This document shows positions 8,525-17,747 of a DNA stretch of 32,165 bases, one piece after another; the stretch's first letter is position 1, and each line of letters starts with the position of its first letter. The notes under the pieces are model-generated. The model did not search any database. It saw only the letters and a list, made by a program, of their open reading frames with translations, and was not told the DNA's origin. Location: assembly GCA_030524765.1 (NCBI GenBank), contig JAUNGA010000023.1, positions 1 to 32,165 of the forward strand, written 5' to 3'. The translations under genes and the position numbers were made by a program. Origin of the DNA: Bacteroidales bacterium. GTDB lineage: Bacteria; Bacteroidota; Bacteroidia; Bacteroidales; Muribaculaceae.

Positions 8525-10732
8525 ATGATACAGATAGTTGTCAAACGTGATGGCCGCATCGTGGGCTATAACGAAGAAAAAATCAAGGCGGCAATCCGCA
8601 AAGCCATGCTTGCGACCGAGCTCGGCGAAGACGAGAGCCTGATCAATAAAATTGCAGACCGCATCGGCTCGCGCGGCAGTGAACGCATGACTGTGGAAGC
8701 CATACAGGATATGGTCGAATACGAGCTGATGGATAGCCCTCGCAAAGAAGTAGCCAAACGCTACATCGCCTACCGAGACCAACGCAGTATTGCCCGCCGT
8801 GCCAAGACGCGCGACATGTTCCATGAAATCATTGAGGCCAAAAACAATGACATCACCCGCGAGAACGCCAACATGAACACAGACTCTCCTGCGGGCATGA
8901 TGATGAAATTCGCATCAGAGACCACAAAACCTTTTGTAGACGACTATCTGCTCTCAGAAGAAGCACGTGATGCCGTGCGCCATGGATACATACATATACA
9001 CGACAAGGATTATTATCCTACAAAGAGTCTCACCTGCGTGCAGCATCCGCTCGACCGCATACTCGAATATGGATTCATAGCCGGTCACGGCGAATCTCGA
9101 CCCGCCAAGCGCATCGAGACCGCAAGTGTCATCGCCTGCATATCGCTCGAGACCGCACAAAACGAGATGCATGGCGGTCAGGCTATCCCTGCCTTTGATT
9201 TTTATCTTGCTCCATTTGTGCGCGCTTCGTTTATCGAAGAGATCAAAAATCTCGAGAAGCTTTACGGCGAGGATTTCTCTGATATGTATGAGATCAAACT
9301 CAAGGATTTCATAAAAAAAGATCTCGACGGGCTGACGGGGCGTGATCGAATATTACAGCATGCGATCAACCGCACGGTCATGCGTGTACATCAGGCGATG
9401 GAAGCGTTCATACACAACATGAATACCATCCACTCGCGTGGTGGCAACCAGGTTGTGTTCAGCTCGATCAACTACGGCACTGACACATCTGCCGAAGGCC
9501 GCTGCATCATACGCGAACTGCTCAAATCGACCTACGAGGGTGTGGGCAACGGAGCTACAGCAATATTTCCCATACAGATTTGGAAAAAGAAACGCGGTAT
9601 CAGCTATCTTCCCGATGATCCCAATTATGATCTGTATCAGCTTGCCTGCAAGGTGACAGCACGCCGGTTCTTCCCCAACTTTGTCAATCTCGACGCGACT
9701 TTCAACCAACATGAGATGTGGCGCGCCGATGATCCCAAGCGCTATCTCTACGAAGTGGCCACTATGGGCTGCCGCACACGCGTGTTCGAAAACCGCTATG
9801 GTGACAAAACCTCTGTTGGCCGAGGCAATCTCAGCTTCACCACCATCAATATCGTGCGCATTGCCATCGAATGTATGTCGATACGCGACGAGCAAGAGCG
9901 AATCGCTAAATTCTTCAAAGAGCTTGATCGGGTGCTCGAAATCACCGCACGTCAGCTTTGCGACCGGTTTGATTTCCAGAAAACCGCCTATGCCAAGCAG
10001 TTCCCGCTGGTTATGTCAAAACTATGGACCGGCTCGGAAGTGCTTCGTCCAGAAGACCGCATCGAGACAGTACTCAACCAGGGCACTCTCGGAATCGGTT
10101 TTATCGGTCTGGCCGAATGCCTGGTGGCGCTGACCGGCAAACACCACGGCGAGAGTGAGGAGTCACAGAAGCTGGGTCTGCGCATCGTCAGCCACATGCG
10201 TTCGCGCGCCAATGAATTCTCTGAACGCTACGAACATAATTTCTCTATACTCGCCACGCCCGCCGAAGGCCTTTCCGGAAAGTTCACATCGAAAGACCGT
10301 AAATCATTCGGTATCATCGAAGGTATCACAGACAAGATCTATTATACCAACTCTAATCACGTACCCGTCTACTACCACTGCTCGCCACGTCACAAAGCTG
10401 AGGTCGAAGCGCCGTACCACGAGCTCACACGCGGCGGTCACATCTTCTACGTAGAGATCGACGGCGATGCCACGCACAATCCCAAGGCAATCTCAGACAT
10501 CGTGGATCTGATGGATCGCAACAACATGGGATACTGCTCGGTCAACCATAACCGCAACCGTTGCATGGAGTGCGGCTATGAGGATGCGTCAAAAGACCTT
10601 GTCGAGTGTCCCCGCTGCCACAGCCGTGCCATTGACCGGCTGCAACGCATAACCGGCTATCTCGTCGGCACGACCGACCGTTGGAACAACGCCAAGCTTG
10701 CCGAACTCAACGACCGCATAGTGCATAAATGA
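8525..10732 (+). CDS. nrdD: Anaerobic (class III) ribonucleoside-triphosphate reductase
   Basis: Glycyl-radical enzyme that reduces ribonucleoside triphosphates to deoxyribonucleotides without oxygen. The 735-residue protein opens with an ATP-cone allosteric domain (about 1-92; VKRDGRIVGYNEEKI). The ten-stranded barrel follows, with conserved cysteines C171 (SLTCVQH) and C416 (ATMGCRTRV). Near the end are a four-cysteine zinc site (C680, C683, C695, C698) and the radical glycine G711 in RITGYLVG. ATG 8525 (MIQIVVKRDG) is chosen because it starts directly before the ATP cone and downstream of the promoter. The stop overlaps the start of its activase gene nrdG (ATGA). Confidence 0.97.
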   Translation: MIQIVVKRDGRIVGYNEEKIKAAIRKAMLATELGEDESLINKIADRIGSRGSERMTVEAIQDMVEYELMDSPRKEVAKRYIAYRDQRSIARRAKTRDMFHEIIEAKNNDITRENANMNTDSPAGMMMKFASETTKPFVDDYLLSEEARDAVRHGYIHIHDKDYYPTKSLTCVQHPLDRILEYGFIAGHGESRPAKRIETASVIACISLETAQNEMHGGQAIPAFDFYLAPFVRASFIEEIKNLEKLYGEDFSDMYEIKLKDFIKKDLDGLTGRDRILQHAINRTVMRVHQAMEAFIHNMNTIHSRGGNQVVFSSINYGTDTSAEGRCIIRELLKSTYEGVGNGATAIFPIQIWKKKRGISYLPDDPNYDLYQLACKVTARRFFPNFVNLDATFNQHEMWRADDPKRYLYEVATMGCRTRVFENRYGDKTSVGRGNLSFTTINIVRIAIECMSIRDEQERIAKFFKELDRVLEITARQLCDRFDFQKTAYAKQFPLVMSKLWTGSEVLRPEDRIETVLNQGTLGIGFIGLAECLVALTGKHHGESEESQKLGLRIVSHMRSRANEFSERYEHNFSILATPAEGLSGKFTSKDRKSFGIIEGITDKIYYTNSNHVPVYYHCSPRHKAEVEAPYHELTRGGHIFYVEIDGDATHNPKAISDIVDLMDRNNMGYCSVNHNRNRCMECGYEDASKDLVECPRCHSRAIDRLQRITGYLVGTTDRWNNAKLAELNDRIVHK

Positions 10733-11232
10733 GTGCCGGCGCCCCTACCCTGCGTGTCGTCGACATAGTCGAGGGCACATCTGTCGACGGGCCCGGATTG
10801 CGCACATCAATATATCTGGCGGGTTGTGATCACCGGTGTCCCGGATGTCACAACCCGCAGACATGGGCGCATGATGCCGGCCACGATATGACTGTAGACG
10901 AGATAATGCAGATTGTGCGTCTCGCCGGATATGATGTGACACTAACCGGCGGAGATCCGATGTATCAGGCCGGAGCATTGCTGCCTCTCGCAAGAGCGAT
11001 TCGCGACGATGGCCACACGATATGGTGCTACACCGGATTCACCATCGAGCAGTTGTACGAAATGCCTGATGCGGCGGCTTTGCTCGATGAGATCGACGTA
11101 TTGGTAGACGGACCGTTTGTCGAGGCGCTAAGAGATACATCGCTACTCTTTCGCGGATCATCAAACCAACGGATCATAGAGTTGCGGCCTCAACCCGATG
11201 ACGGATTTGACGTCAATATTGAAGATATATGA
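10729..11232 (+). CDS. nrdG: Anaerobic ribonucleotide reductase activating protein
   Basis: Radical-SAM activase that places the glycyl radical on NrdD. The 167-residue chain carries the CxxxCxxC cluster motif (C33, C37, C40 in AGCDHRCPGCHNP), the glycine-rich SAM contact TLTGGDPMYQ, and VLVDGPF typical of NrdG. It overlaps nrdD by four bases (ATGA), the usual two-gene arrangement. Its last 20 bases overlap the 3' end of the convergent MBOAT gene, with no terminator between them. Confidence 0.95.
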   Translation: MSAGAPTLRVVDIVEGTSVDGPGLRTSIYLAGCDHRCPGCHNPQTWAHDAGHDMTVDEIMQIVRLAGYDVTLTGGDPMYQAGALLPLARAIRDDGHTIWCYTGFTIEQLYEMPDAAALLDEIDVLVDGPFVEALRDTSLLFRGSSNQRIIELRPQPDDGFDVNIEDI

Positions 11233-12706
11233 ATGGTACGAGATCTGACGAACGTGCCTGAATGACCATAAACAGAACCACCGCCAACAGCAGCCCCTGC
11301 ACCATCAGGGGCTGAGCGGTATATACACGGCTCATGCCTCCCGACCAGCTCGACGGAGCAAAATGCATCATCAGGCCGGCGATAATAGCAGCGACAATCA
11401 GGGCATAGCCCTCTATAAACTGAGGAGCCACCGACCAATGGAAGTCAGAAACGATCTGCGAGCCCATGGCCATGAGAGTCTCCGGAGAAGATGCCCGGAA
11501 TATGGCAAAACCTACAACTACAAGAGCGAATGTAACAGCAGTGTTGATTACCCGTAAGCCAAAAGATCCACGGATAGACTCAGGCACACGCCACACGCCT
11601 TTGATAGCTTTGTGACCGGCCAGCAGCAGGCCATGATAAGCGCCCCAAAGTACATACATCCACCCGGCTCCGTGCCACAGACCGCCGAGTACCATTGTCA
11701 GAAAGTTATTCAGATATGTACGGGCCTTGCCACGACGGCTGCCGCCCATAGGAATATACAGATAATCACGCAGCCAGGTTGACAACGATATGTGCCAGCG
11801 ATGCCAGAACTCCTGAGGATTCTGAGCCTTGAATGGGGCATTGAAGTTTTGCTTGAAACGATAGCCCATCAGCAGTGCAAGACCGATGGCGATATCAGAG
11901 TAGCCCGAGAAGTCGCAATAAAGCTGCAATGTGAAACCTATGCAGCCCATCACATTCTCGAATCCGGAATAAAGTGAGGGATTGTCAAAAACACGGTCGA
12001 CAAAATTGCCGCTTATATAGTCGGCGATGATAACCTTTTTTATCAGGCCGATCATTATAAGGAACAAGCCCTCGCCGGTCATGGCAGACGTGGCTATCGG
12101 ATTCGCCTTGATCTGCGGCAACAGGTCTTTTGCTCTGACCACCGGTCCGGCAAGCAACGGAGGAAAGAATGTCAGACAGAACGTATAGTGCAACAGATTG
12201 CGTTCAGGCTGCATGTCGCCCCGATAAATATCGACGATATAGCTGATTGAACGGAAGGTAAAAAACGATATGCCAGCCGGCAATATGATGTCGAGAGCAT
12301 CGAAATGTGTGTGGGTCAACCCCGCGAACGTAGAATATAGCAGATTGAAGTATTTGAAATAGATCAACAGTGAGAGATCTGCGATTACAACAGCTGCCAC
12401 AACCGTTTTGCGGGCCCAGTCGGACTTGAGACGGCCGAGAAGATTTCCGAAAATATAGTCAGACAGACAAACTCCGAGAAGTATATAACAGCACTCAGCG
12501 CTTGATTTATAGTAAAAATATAGCGAAAATGCTATTGTGAATACCATTTTGAGTGACCTACGCCGCCTTAGCAACTGATATATGGCCATAAAGCCAACAA
12601 ACAGCATTAAAAACAGGCCGGTATTGAAAAGCAGAGGCGTCGAAGCATCGTAGCGCAACAACTGCAACAGTTTGTCGATCTCGAGTGTGTTTAAAAAATC
12701 TGTCAT
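11213..12706 (-). CDS. MBOAT-family membrane O-acyltransferase (AlgI/PatA-like)
   Basis: Polytopic inner-membrane protein of 497 residues that would carry acyl (usually acetyl) groups across the membrane for O-acylation of an extracytoplasmic glycan. Family signatures are FPPLLAGPVVRAKDLLPQ, LYCDFSGYSDIAIGLALLMGY, FWHRWHISLSTWLRDYLYIP and GGLWHGAGWMYVLWGAYHG. The invariant histidine is H345, with H305 in the preceding motif. It is last in the six-gene minus-strand chain and shares an ATGA overlap with the upstream SGNH gene, matching MBOAT/SGNH pairs such as AlgI/AlgJ/AlgX and PatA/PatB. The glycan acceptor is unknown. Confidence 0.92.
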   Translation of the reverse strand: MTDFLNTLEIDKLLQLLRYDASTPLLFNTGLFLMLFVGFMAIYQLLRRRRSLKMVFTIAFSLYFYYKSSAECCYILLGVCLSDYIFGNLLGRLKSDWARKTVVAAVVIADLSLLIYFKYFNLLYSTFAGLTHTHFDALDIILPAGISFFTFRSISYIVDIYRGDMQPERNLLHYTFCLTFFPPLLAGPVVRAKDLLPQIKANPIATSAMTGEGLFLIMIGLIKKVIIADYISGNFVDRVFDNPSLYSGFENVMGCIGFTLQLYCDFSGYSDIAIGLALLMGYRFKQNFNAPFKAQNPQEFWHRWHISLSTWLRDYLYIPMGGSRRGKARTYLNNFLTMVLGGLWHGAGWMYVLWGAYHGLLLAGHKAIKGVWRVPESIRGSFGLRVINTAVTFALVVVGFAIFRASSPETLMAMGSQIVSDFHWSVAPQFIEGYALIVAAIIAGLMMHFAPSSWSGGMSRVYTAQPLMVQGLLLAVVLFMVIQARSSDLVPFIYLQY

Positions 12707-14001
12707 TTTATTTGGAGAGAGTGTTGATTTATAGCGTCAAGCAGGGCATCGGTAAATAAATTGCCCTGCAATTGGTATCCTTTGTAAGTGAGATGCACAC
12801 GATCTTTGTTAAGCGTCTTGTCGGCAAGCCATCTTGCAGATGCGCCTGTCCCACCTGCCACCTCATACCAGTCGTAGACCGGTATGCCATTGTCACGACC
12901 ATAAGCGACAATCACATCACGCATGCGCTTGACATTGGTATTTACAGAGTAGGACGAAACCGTGCGATAACGACGGCGTTTGCCCTTGCGGCGTACACGA
13001 CGTGAGGTACGTCGCTGGCACTCGGCCGGAGTCACCAGCAACAGGCATGCATCGGGATTGTTGCGACGCAACTCACCGACCAGATCATTTATATTGAGAC
13101 GGAATGCCGCATCTGTCATCTTGCCGAATGCTTCGTTGGTGCCGAGACTGACTATTATTAATTGAGGCGAAAGTTCTGATAAATCTCGGCCTACTGAACC
13201 AATAAGGTTATAGGTCGAATATGTCGCGCCATTGTTGCCTATCACATGATAAGCCACACCGTTATGGCCATTTGACAGAGATATTCCACCTATGGCCACA
13301 TCGTGCGGACGCGATACAGACATTCTGATTTCGGTGCAGGGCCTCGAAAGGGCTATGCGGGTGCGACGGCCGTCAGATTTTACATCAAAGTTAATTTCAT
13401 CTCCATTCCCGTCACTCACAGAATTGATTTCAAGGCCGGGAGATGTGGCAAATACGGTCATATCGTCAAAGAACGAGCCTGTTCTCACAGTCAACGATGC
13501 AGTAGGACTGACAGACTGCACGGCAACTCCAGTGAAACTCATATCGGTGGGCCAAGGCATCTTGAGCAACCGCGATGCCACCCATCCGTCGGGCGATGTT
13601 ATGGCATAGTCGACAGGCTCGTTGGTGCCAGCAAGTTTGAAAGGCACTATCAATCCGCGTCCTGCGTCGCCATATATCTGCTGCAATCTGTCGCGGGTAA
13701 CGGCAGTGGCCATGTCGGCTTGCAGATGAGAGTCGCCTATGTGCACAACGGTCACAAGTGTGTCGGCCGCTGCCGAAAAAAGCGATGAAAGGCCGCTCCA
13801 GTCAGCGCCATTCAGATCTACGCGGTTGGCGGCAAGACGGATATATGACGGATAATCGGAATAAGCGACTGCAGGTGATGTTGGAGTCTCCATATCTGGA
13901 TTCTCGCGCAACTCGGCCTGTGAGTCGTCTTGAGCCGATGCAATGAGCGGCGTGACAGCTGATAGCATCGACAATAATATGGCGTTGTAAAGCTTATTCA
14001 C
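12703..14001 (-). CDS. Exported SGNH/GDSL-type hydrolase or O-acyltransferase (second copy)
   Basis: The 432-residue protein has a signal peptide (MNKLYNAILLSMLSAVTPLIASA) and a complete SGNH catalytic set: HIGDSHLQAD (S91), SLGTNEAF (N289) and KDRVHLTYKGY (D400, H403). Between the first two blocks, roughly 150-250, lies a beta-rich insert, like the carbohydrate-binding insert of Ape1 peptidoglycan O-acetylesterases. Residues 330-346 are strongly basic (RRTSRRVRRKGKRRRYR), unusual for an exported enzyme. It starts with GTG at 14001, overlapping the previous gene by eight bases; the later ATG would destroy the signal peptide. It could be the periplasmic acyltransferase partner of the MBOAT protein or the opposing esterase. 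Confidence 0.82.
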   Translation of the reverse strand: MNKLYNAILLSMLSAVTPLIASAQDDSQAELRENPDMETPTSPAVAYSDYPSYIRLAANRVDLNGADWSGLSSLFSAAADTLVTVVHIGDSHLQADMATAVTRDRLQQIYGDAGRGLIVPFKLAGTNEPVDYAITSPDGWVASRLLKMPWPTDMSFTGVAVQSVSPTASLTVRTGSFFDDMTVFATSPGLEINSVSDGNGDEINFDVKSDGRRTRIALSRPCTEIRMSVSRPHDVAIGGISLSNGHNGVAYHVIGNNGATYSTYNLIGSVGRDLSELSPQLIIVSLGTNEAFGKMTDAAFRLNINDLVGELRRNNPDACLLLVTPAECQRRTSRRVRRKGKRRRYRTVSSYSVNTNVKRMRDVIVAYGRDNGIPVYDWYEVAGGTGASARWLADKTLNKDRVHLTYKGYQLQGNLFTDALLDAINQHSLQIK

Positions 14002-15421
14002 TTAGAGAGAGGTTGAGAGATTTTACAAAAATTTCGGCAAGTTCTTTGCCACCTTTGTGATTGAGATGGATATAGTCGGCGTTAACCAGTCCGCGTCTGT
14101 GCCAGTCAACCGCCGCTCCGGAGCCGCCCATAGCCTGTCGCATATCCCAGAAAGCTATGCCGGTGCGACGGGCTATATCACGCTGAGCCTTTACCATTGC
14201 CGGGGCTGTCCCCATGGATGCGACAGCTGTCCCTTGTTTTTGACCACGGTCTCCGATGCCAAGCAACAATATGTCGGCGTTGGGATAACACGACCGCACT
14301 GCATTGACCACACCGACCATAGCGTCGGCATAAGCCGAATAGTCGCTCTGTGCAGAACTGAGAGCATTTATGCCAAATTCGAGAACAATCAGATCATAGT
14401 CTATCCATTGGCGCAGCTGACGTGCCACATCGGCATCAAGACGACGATGACTGATACCGCTGTTACCACGCATTGACATACAGTCGAGCACCACTCCGGC
14501 AGAGTTGTCAAGCCATACGCCGAGCACTTTGAGCCCTTCTATGTCAGACTTGACAGTGAATTCGGAGGTCTTGCCGTCGAGGCTCAGCATCTGCACATCG
14601 GGCGAAGCCGCGACATCAAACGTCTGCTCGCCATCGCCCACACCGCCAAGTGTGATATGGCCGGCCGACGGTGAGATAAATACCATAGTAGAACGAGACC
14701 ACGAATCAGTGTGTACCGGCCGATGTGTACCTTTAAACGAGGCTTTGGCGCCTGCCGAACCTGAAAAATACGTACCCGAGAGTATGCGCATGCCGTTTGC
14801 GCCGGCCTTGCGGATGTCGTGCTCGGTCCAACCGGAACCTGACTGGGCGACAGACTGACGGAAACCCGGAAAGTTTGAAAATGCGGCCATATAACCTACA
14901 CCGCTGCCACCATATCGGCCTTGCAGCAACGAGCGTATGTCTTGTGTGAAAATATCACCTTCTATATACGAGTCGCCGATAACGGCAATGCGCACAGGCC
15001 GCGAATGGCTTTGCTCAAGTGCACGGGCAAACCGTCGCAATGCCGAACGGTCTGAGCTGTAGTCCTCAATCAGTACCGACCCGTCAGCCGATAAAGGTGC
15101 AGCGAAATCATCCGGCAACGGTGCAAGGGGCATCTCACCCGATTCTGACATCAACGAGTCAGCCCCAGCCCTGACAGTATCGTTATTGTTGTGTTGAACT
15201 GCCGACGGACTGTCTTGCAGAACCTTAAGATCGGGATCGATCTCTTCGTGGGTAATATAGGTCTTGTCAGATTCAGGGACAAGGTCACCAAGCAAATTAA
15301 AGTCCTTGAGCTTGTGGCCGGTGATGTCACCCCATGGCATAACCGACAACACAATCAGCACTACCAGTGCGGTAGCGATGACGGTGAACGGGCTGCCGTT
15401 TTTGCCTTTGTTGTCGCTCAT
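13994..15421 (-). CDS. Membrane-anchored SGNH/GDSL-type hydrolase or O-acyltransferase (first copy)
   Basis: The 475-residue protein has one N-terminal membrane helix (about 11-30) and a low-complexity acidic linker to about 115. An SGNH domain follows with VIGDSYIEGD (S151), LEFGINALSS (N352) and ADYIHLNHKGG (D449, H452). A beta-rich insert (about 215-310) separates block I from block III, as in the neighbouring SGNH protein, suggesting an old duplication. The linker would hold the catalytic domain in the periplasm next to the MBOAT protein. It begins with an ATGA overlap on menF. Which of the two SGNH proteins adds and which removes acyl groups is unknown. Confidence 0.82.
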   Translation of the reverse strand: MSDNKGKNGSPFTVIATALVVLIVLSVMPWGDITGHKLKDFNLLGDLVPESDKTYITHEEIDPDLKVLQDSPSAVQHNNNDTVRAGADSLMSESGEMPLAPLPDDFAAPLSADGSVLIEDYSSDRSALRRFARALEQSHSRPVRIAVIGDSYIEGDIFTQDIRSLLQGRYGGSGVGYMAAFSNFPGFRQSVAQSGSGWTEHDIRKAGANGMRILSGTYFSGSAGAKASFKGTHRPVHTDSWSRSTMVFISPSAGHITLGGVGDGEQTFDVAASPDVQMLSLDGKTSEFTVKSDIEGLKVLGVWLDNSAGVVLDCMSMRGNSGISHRRLDADVARQLRQWIDYDLIVLEFGINALSSAQSDYSAYADAMVGVVNAVRSCYPNADILLLGIGDRGQKQGTAVASMGTAPAMVKAQRDIARRTGIAFWDMRQAMGGSGAAVDWHRRGLVNADYIHLNHKGGKELAEIFVKSLNLSLSE

Positions 15422-16416
15422 CCTAATACTTTGGTTGACGTTTTGATTATATTAATGAGTGACGAAGCTTTAGCCTCTGTCTCTTTCCACTCGACGGCAG
15501 GGTCAGAATCGGCCGTGATACCGCCGCCTGCATATATGCAATATTGTCCGTCAGGCTCAAACCGGGCACAACGCAGATTGACAAAAGCATGAGTGCCCGA
15601 GTCATCTGACACAGCCACATACCCGGCATAACATCCACGTGGGTGCAACTCACAGCCGGCAATCTCGGCAATAGACGCCTCACGCGGATAACCGGCTACA
15701 GCCGGTGTCGGGCTAAGCATGTCGAGAATATCACTGATCGAAACAGATTGTGGCACACGGGCAGATATAGGCGTGCACAGGTGCTTGATAGCTCCATACC
15801 GTAGTTCGCAGGTATCGGCGACATCAGGCTCTGCGCCAAGTGACCGCAGACAATCGACAATAAAGCGTACGACCATGCGATGTTCGTCGCGGTTTTTGTG
15901 ATCCCATTCACCTTCGACCGGCATTGTGCCGGCAAGAGCCATCGTCGACAATGTGCCGTCGTGCGCGACATCAAGCAGCAATTCAGGAGTGGCCCCGAGC
16001 CATCCTCCGGTTTGCGGTGTATAGTATATATGACAAAATGCCTGCGGAAATTCATCAAAAAGCCGCTCGGCTGCCAATGACCAGTCAACATTTTCTGCAT
16101 CGCCTACTATAACCTTTGAAACCACTGTTTTGCCACCACGCTCTTTAAGACGGTCAATCAAACCGGCTACAGATGCGATATAATATTCCCGTGTAGTCGA
16201 TCGACCGGGCATAGGCATAGGATCCGCTTGTGTAGCAGTCGGTCTGATTACGATATTTTCAGCCGACAGCGCCTTCCATGCATTGACAACAAACGCCGCA
16301 GCACTGTCATCAGTGACAACGCAGATAGCCGATCCCGGACAACGATATACCGCAAACGGGATTTTATCGGTCAAAGCCCGACCGATGAACTGACGTATCT
16401 CGGGACTAAACGGCAT
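15418..16416 (-). CDS. menF: Isochorismate synthase
   Basis: Chorismate-binding-fold enzyme that makes isochorismate for MenD. C-terminal family motifs include TPELLLDVAHDG, TMALAGTMPVEGEWDHKNRDEH, GYPREASI and the magnesium/substrate segment YAGGGITADSDPAVEWKETEAKA. At 332 residues it is shorter than E. coli MenF (~430), mainly at the N-terminus, but the catalytic half is complete. Anthranilate or aminodeoxychorismate synthase is less likely given the short N-terminus and the men genes nearby. It starts inside the rimO stop (TGATG) and ends inside the next gene (ATGA), so it belongs to the ftsY-rimO chain, about 10 kb from menD. Confidence 0.9.
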   Translation of the reverse strand: MPFSPEIRQFIGRALTDKIPFAVYRCPGSAICVVTDDSAAAFVVNAWKALSAENIVIRPTATQADPMPMPGRSTTREYYIASVAGLIDRLKERGGKTVVSKVIVGDAENVDWSLAAERLFDEFPQAFCHIYYTPQTGGWLGATPELLLDVAHDGTLSTMALAGTMPVEGEWDHKNRDEHRMVVRFIVDCLRSLGAEPDVADTCELRYGAIKHLCTPISARVPQSVSISDILDMLSPTPAVAGYPREASIAEIAGCELHPRGCYAGYVAVSDDSGTHAFVNLRCARFEPDGQYCIYAGGGITADSDPAVEWKETEAKASSLINIIKTSTKVLG

Positions 16417-17747
16417 CAGACAGGACGGCCTATGAGTTCGAACGGTAATGCCCGTAGAATCTCGACATCGCAGAACTGACCGGGCTTCAGATTGACTGTT
16501 TTCTCAACGAGCACCTCGGGATCAACCTCGGGTGAGTCAAACTCTGTGCGACCTACATAATAGTCGTCTTGCTCGACGTCGATGAGCACCCGCAGGGTCT
16601 TGCCCACCTTTGCCTCATTGGTCTCAAGAGCAATATCTTCCTGTACAGCCATCAGTCGATCGAGACGCTGCTGCTTGACATCATCGGATATATTGTCGGT
16701 GAGATTGCGGGCAGCCCAGGTATCGTCTTCCTCGCAATAGGCAAATGCCCCCATACGCTCGAAACGCTGTTCCTTGACAAAGTCGATCAGACGTTCGAAA
16801 GCCTCATCGGTCTCGCCGGGAAATCCGACCATGAGAGTAGTACGGATATGTATGCCGGGGACTTCGGCTCGAATACGGTCCAATAGCCGGCGTGTCTCGT
16901 CGGCCGTTATATGTCGGCGCATATTGCCGAGTACTGTATCATCGATATGCTGCAACGCGATATCAAGATATTTGCAGACATTATCATGGGCGGCCATCAC
17001 CGGCAATATGTCATAGGGGAAATCGGCGGGATAGGCATAGTGCAGACGTATGCGCCCTACACCGCGTGTCTGTGCCATACGCTCAATCAATTCGGCGAGG
17101 GCGCTCCGGCCATAGATATCGTGACCATAAGCAGAAAGATCCTGTGCGATGACATTGAACTCGACAACTCCGCGTGATACAAGCTCGGCCACTTCGTCAA
17201 GTATCTCTTCAATCGGTCGAGATTTGAAACGGCCTGTTATAAGCGGGATGGCACAAAAAGCGCAAAAACGGTTACATCCCTCGGCGATCTTGAGATAGGC
17301 ATGGTGAGACGGTGTGGTGATCTTGCGGTCCCATTCACGAGAGCGACGACGTGCATATGACGACGCGGTATCTGCGACAAGCGCATCAGCTACACCGGCC
17401 CAGTCAAATTTGCCAAACCAGCGGTCGACCTCAGGTATCTCAGCGGGAAGATCATCGCGATAACGCTCAGACAGACATCCCATCACGTACACGCGGTCGA
17501 CACCTCCGTCTTCTTTTGCCCGACAGGCCTCGAGAATAGCTTCAATCGATTCTTCCTTGGCGTCACCGATAAAGCCACATGTGTTGATCACCACTGTATA
17601 GCGCTCGCCCGGTGACATATCGGCATCATTGGACACATCAAAGCCGGCATCGCCGAGCATACGCGACACACGTTCGGAATCGACAAGGTTTTTCGAACAC
17701 CCCATCGTCACGACATTTACTTTGTAGCGCGACATACCTTGTGTCAT
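16416..17747 (-). CDS. rimO: Ribosomal protein S12 methylthiotransferase RimO
   Basis: Radical-SAM enzyme that methylthiolates an aspartate of ribosomal protein S12. The N-terminal UPF0004 domain has its three cluster cysteines in TMGCSKNLVDSE, INTCGFIGDAKEES and VMGCLSERY. The radical-SAM motif CNRFCAFC follows near residue 160, and a TRAM-like domain ends the protein. GCSKNLVDSE and GCNRFCAFCAIP are typical of RimO rather than MiaB. The frame stays open to a TTG at 17750, but ATG 17747, overlapping the ftsY stop as TGATG, is more natural; an internal ATG at 17735 (MSRYKVNVV) is also possible. Confidence 0.94.
   Translation of the reverse strand: MTQGMSRYKVNVVTMGCSKNLVDSERVSRMLGDAGFDVSNDADMSPGERYTVVINTCGFIGDAKEESIEAILEACRAKEDGGVDRVYVMGCLSERYRDDLPAEIPEVDRWFGKFDWAGVADALVADTASSYARRRSREWDRKITTPSHHAYLKIAEGCNRFCAFCAIPLITGRFKSRPIEEILDEVAELVSRGVVEFNVIAQDLSAYGHDIYGRSALAELIERMAQTRGVGRIRLHYAYPADFPYDILPVMAAHDNVCKYLDIALQHIDDTVLGNMRRHITADETRRLLDRIRAEVPGIHIRTTLMVGFPGETDEAFERLIDFVKEQRFERMGAFAYCEEDDTWAARNLTDNISDDVKQQRLDRLMAVQEDIALETNEAKVGKTLRVLIDVEQDDYYVGRTEFDSPEVDPEVLVEKTVNLKPGQFCDVEILRALPFELIGRPV

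Noticed and set aside
9353..9895. A 180-codon minus-strand open frame inside nrdD
   Set aside because: nrdD is conserved through this stretch; the antisense frame has no domain and no start context.
13303..13788. Plus-strand open frames opposite the secreted SGNH gene
   Set aside because: The minus-strand frame has a signal peptide and complete SGNH motifs; the opposite frames show no protein-like features.
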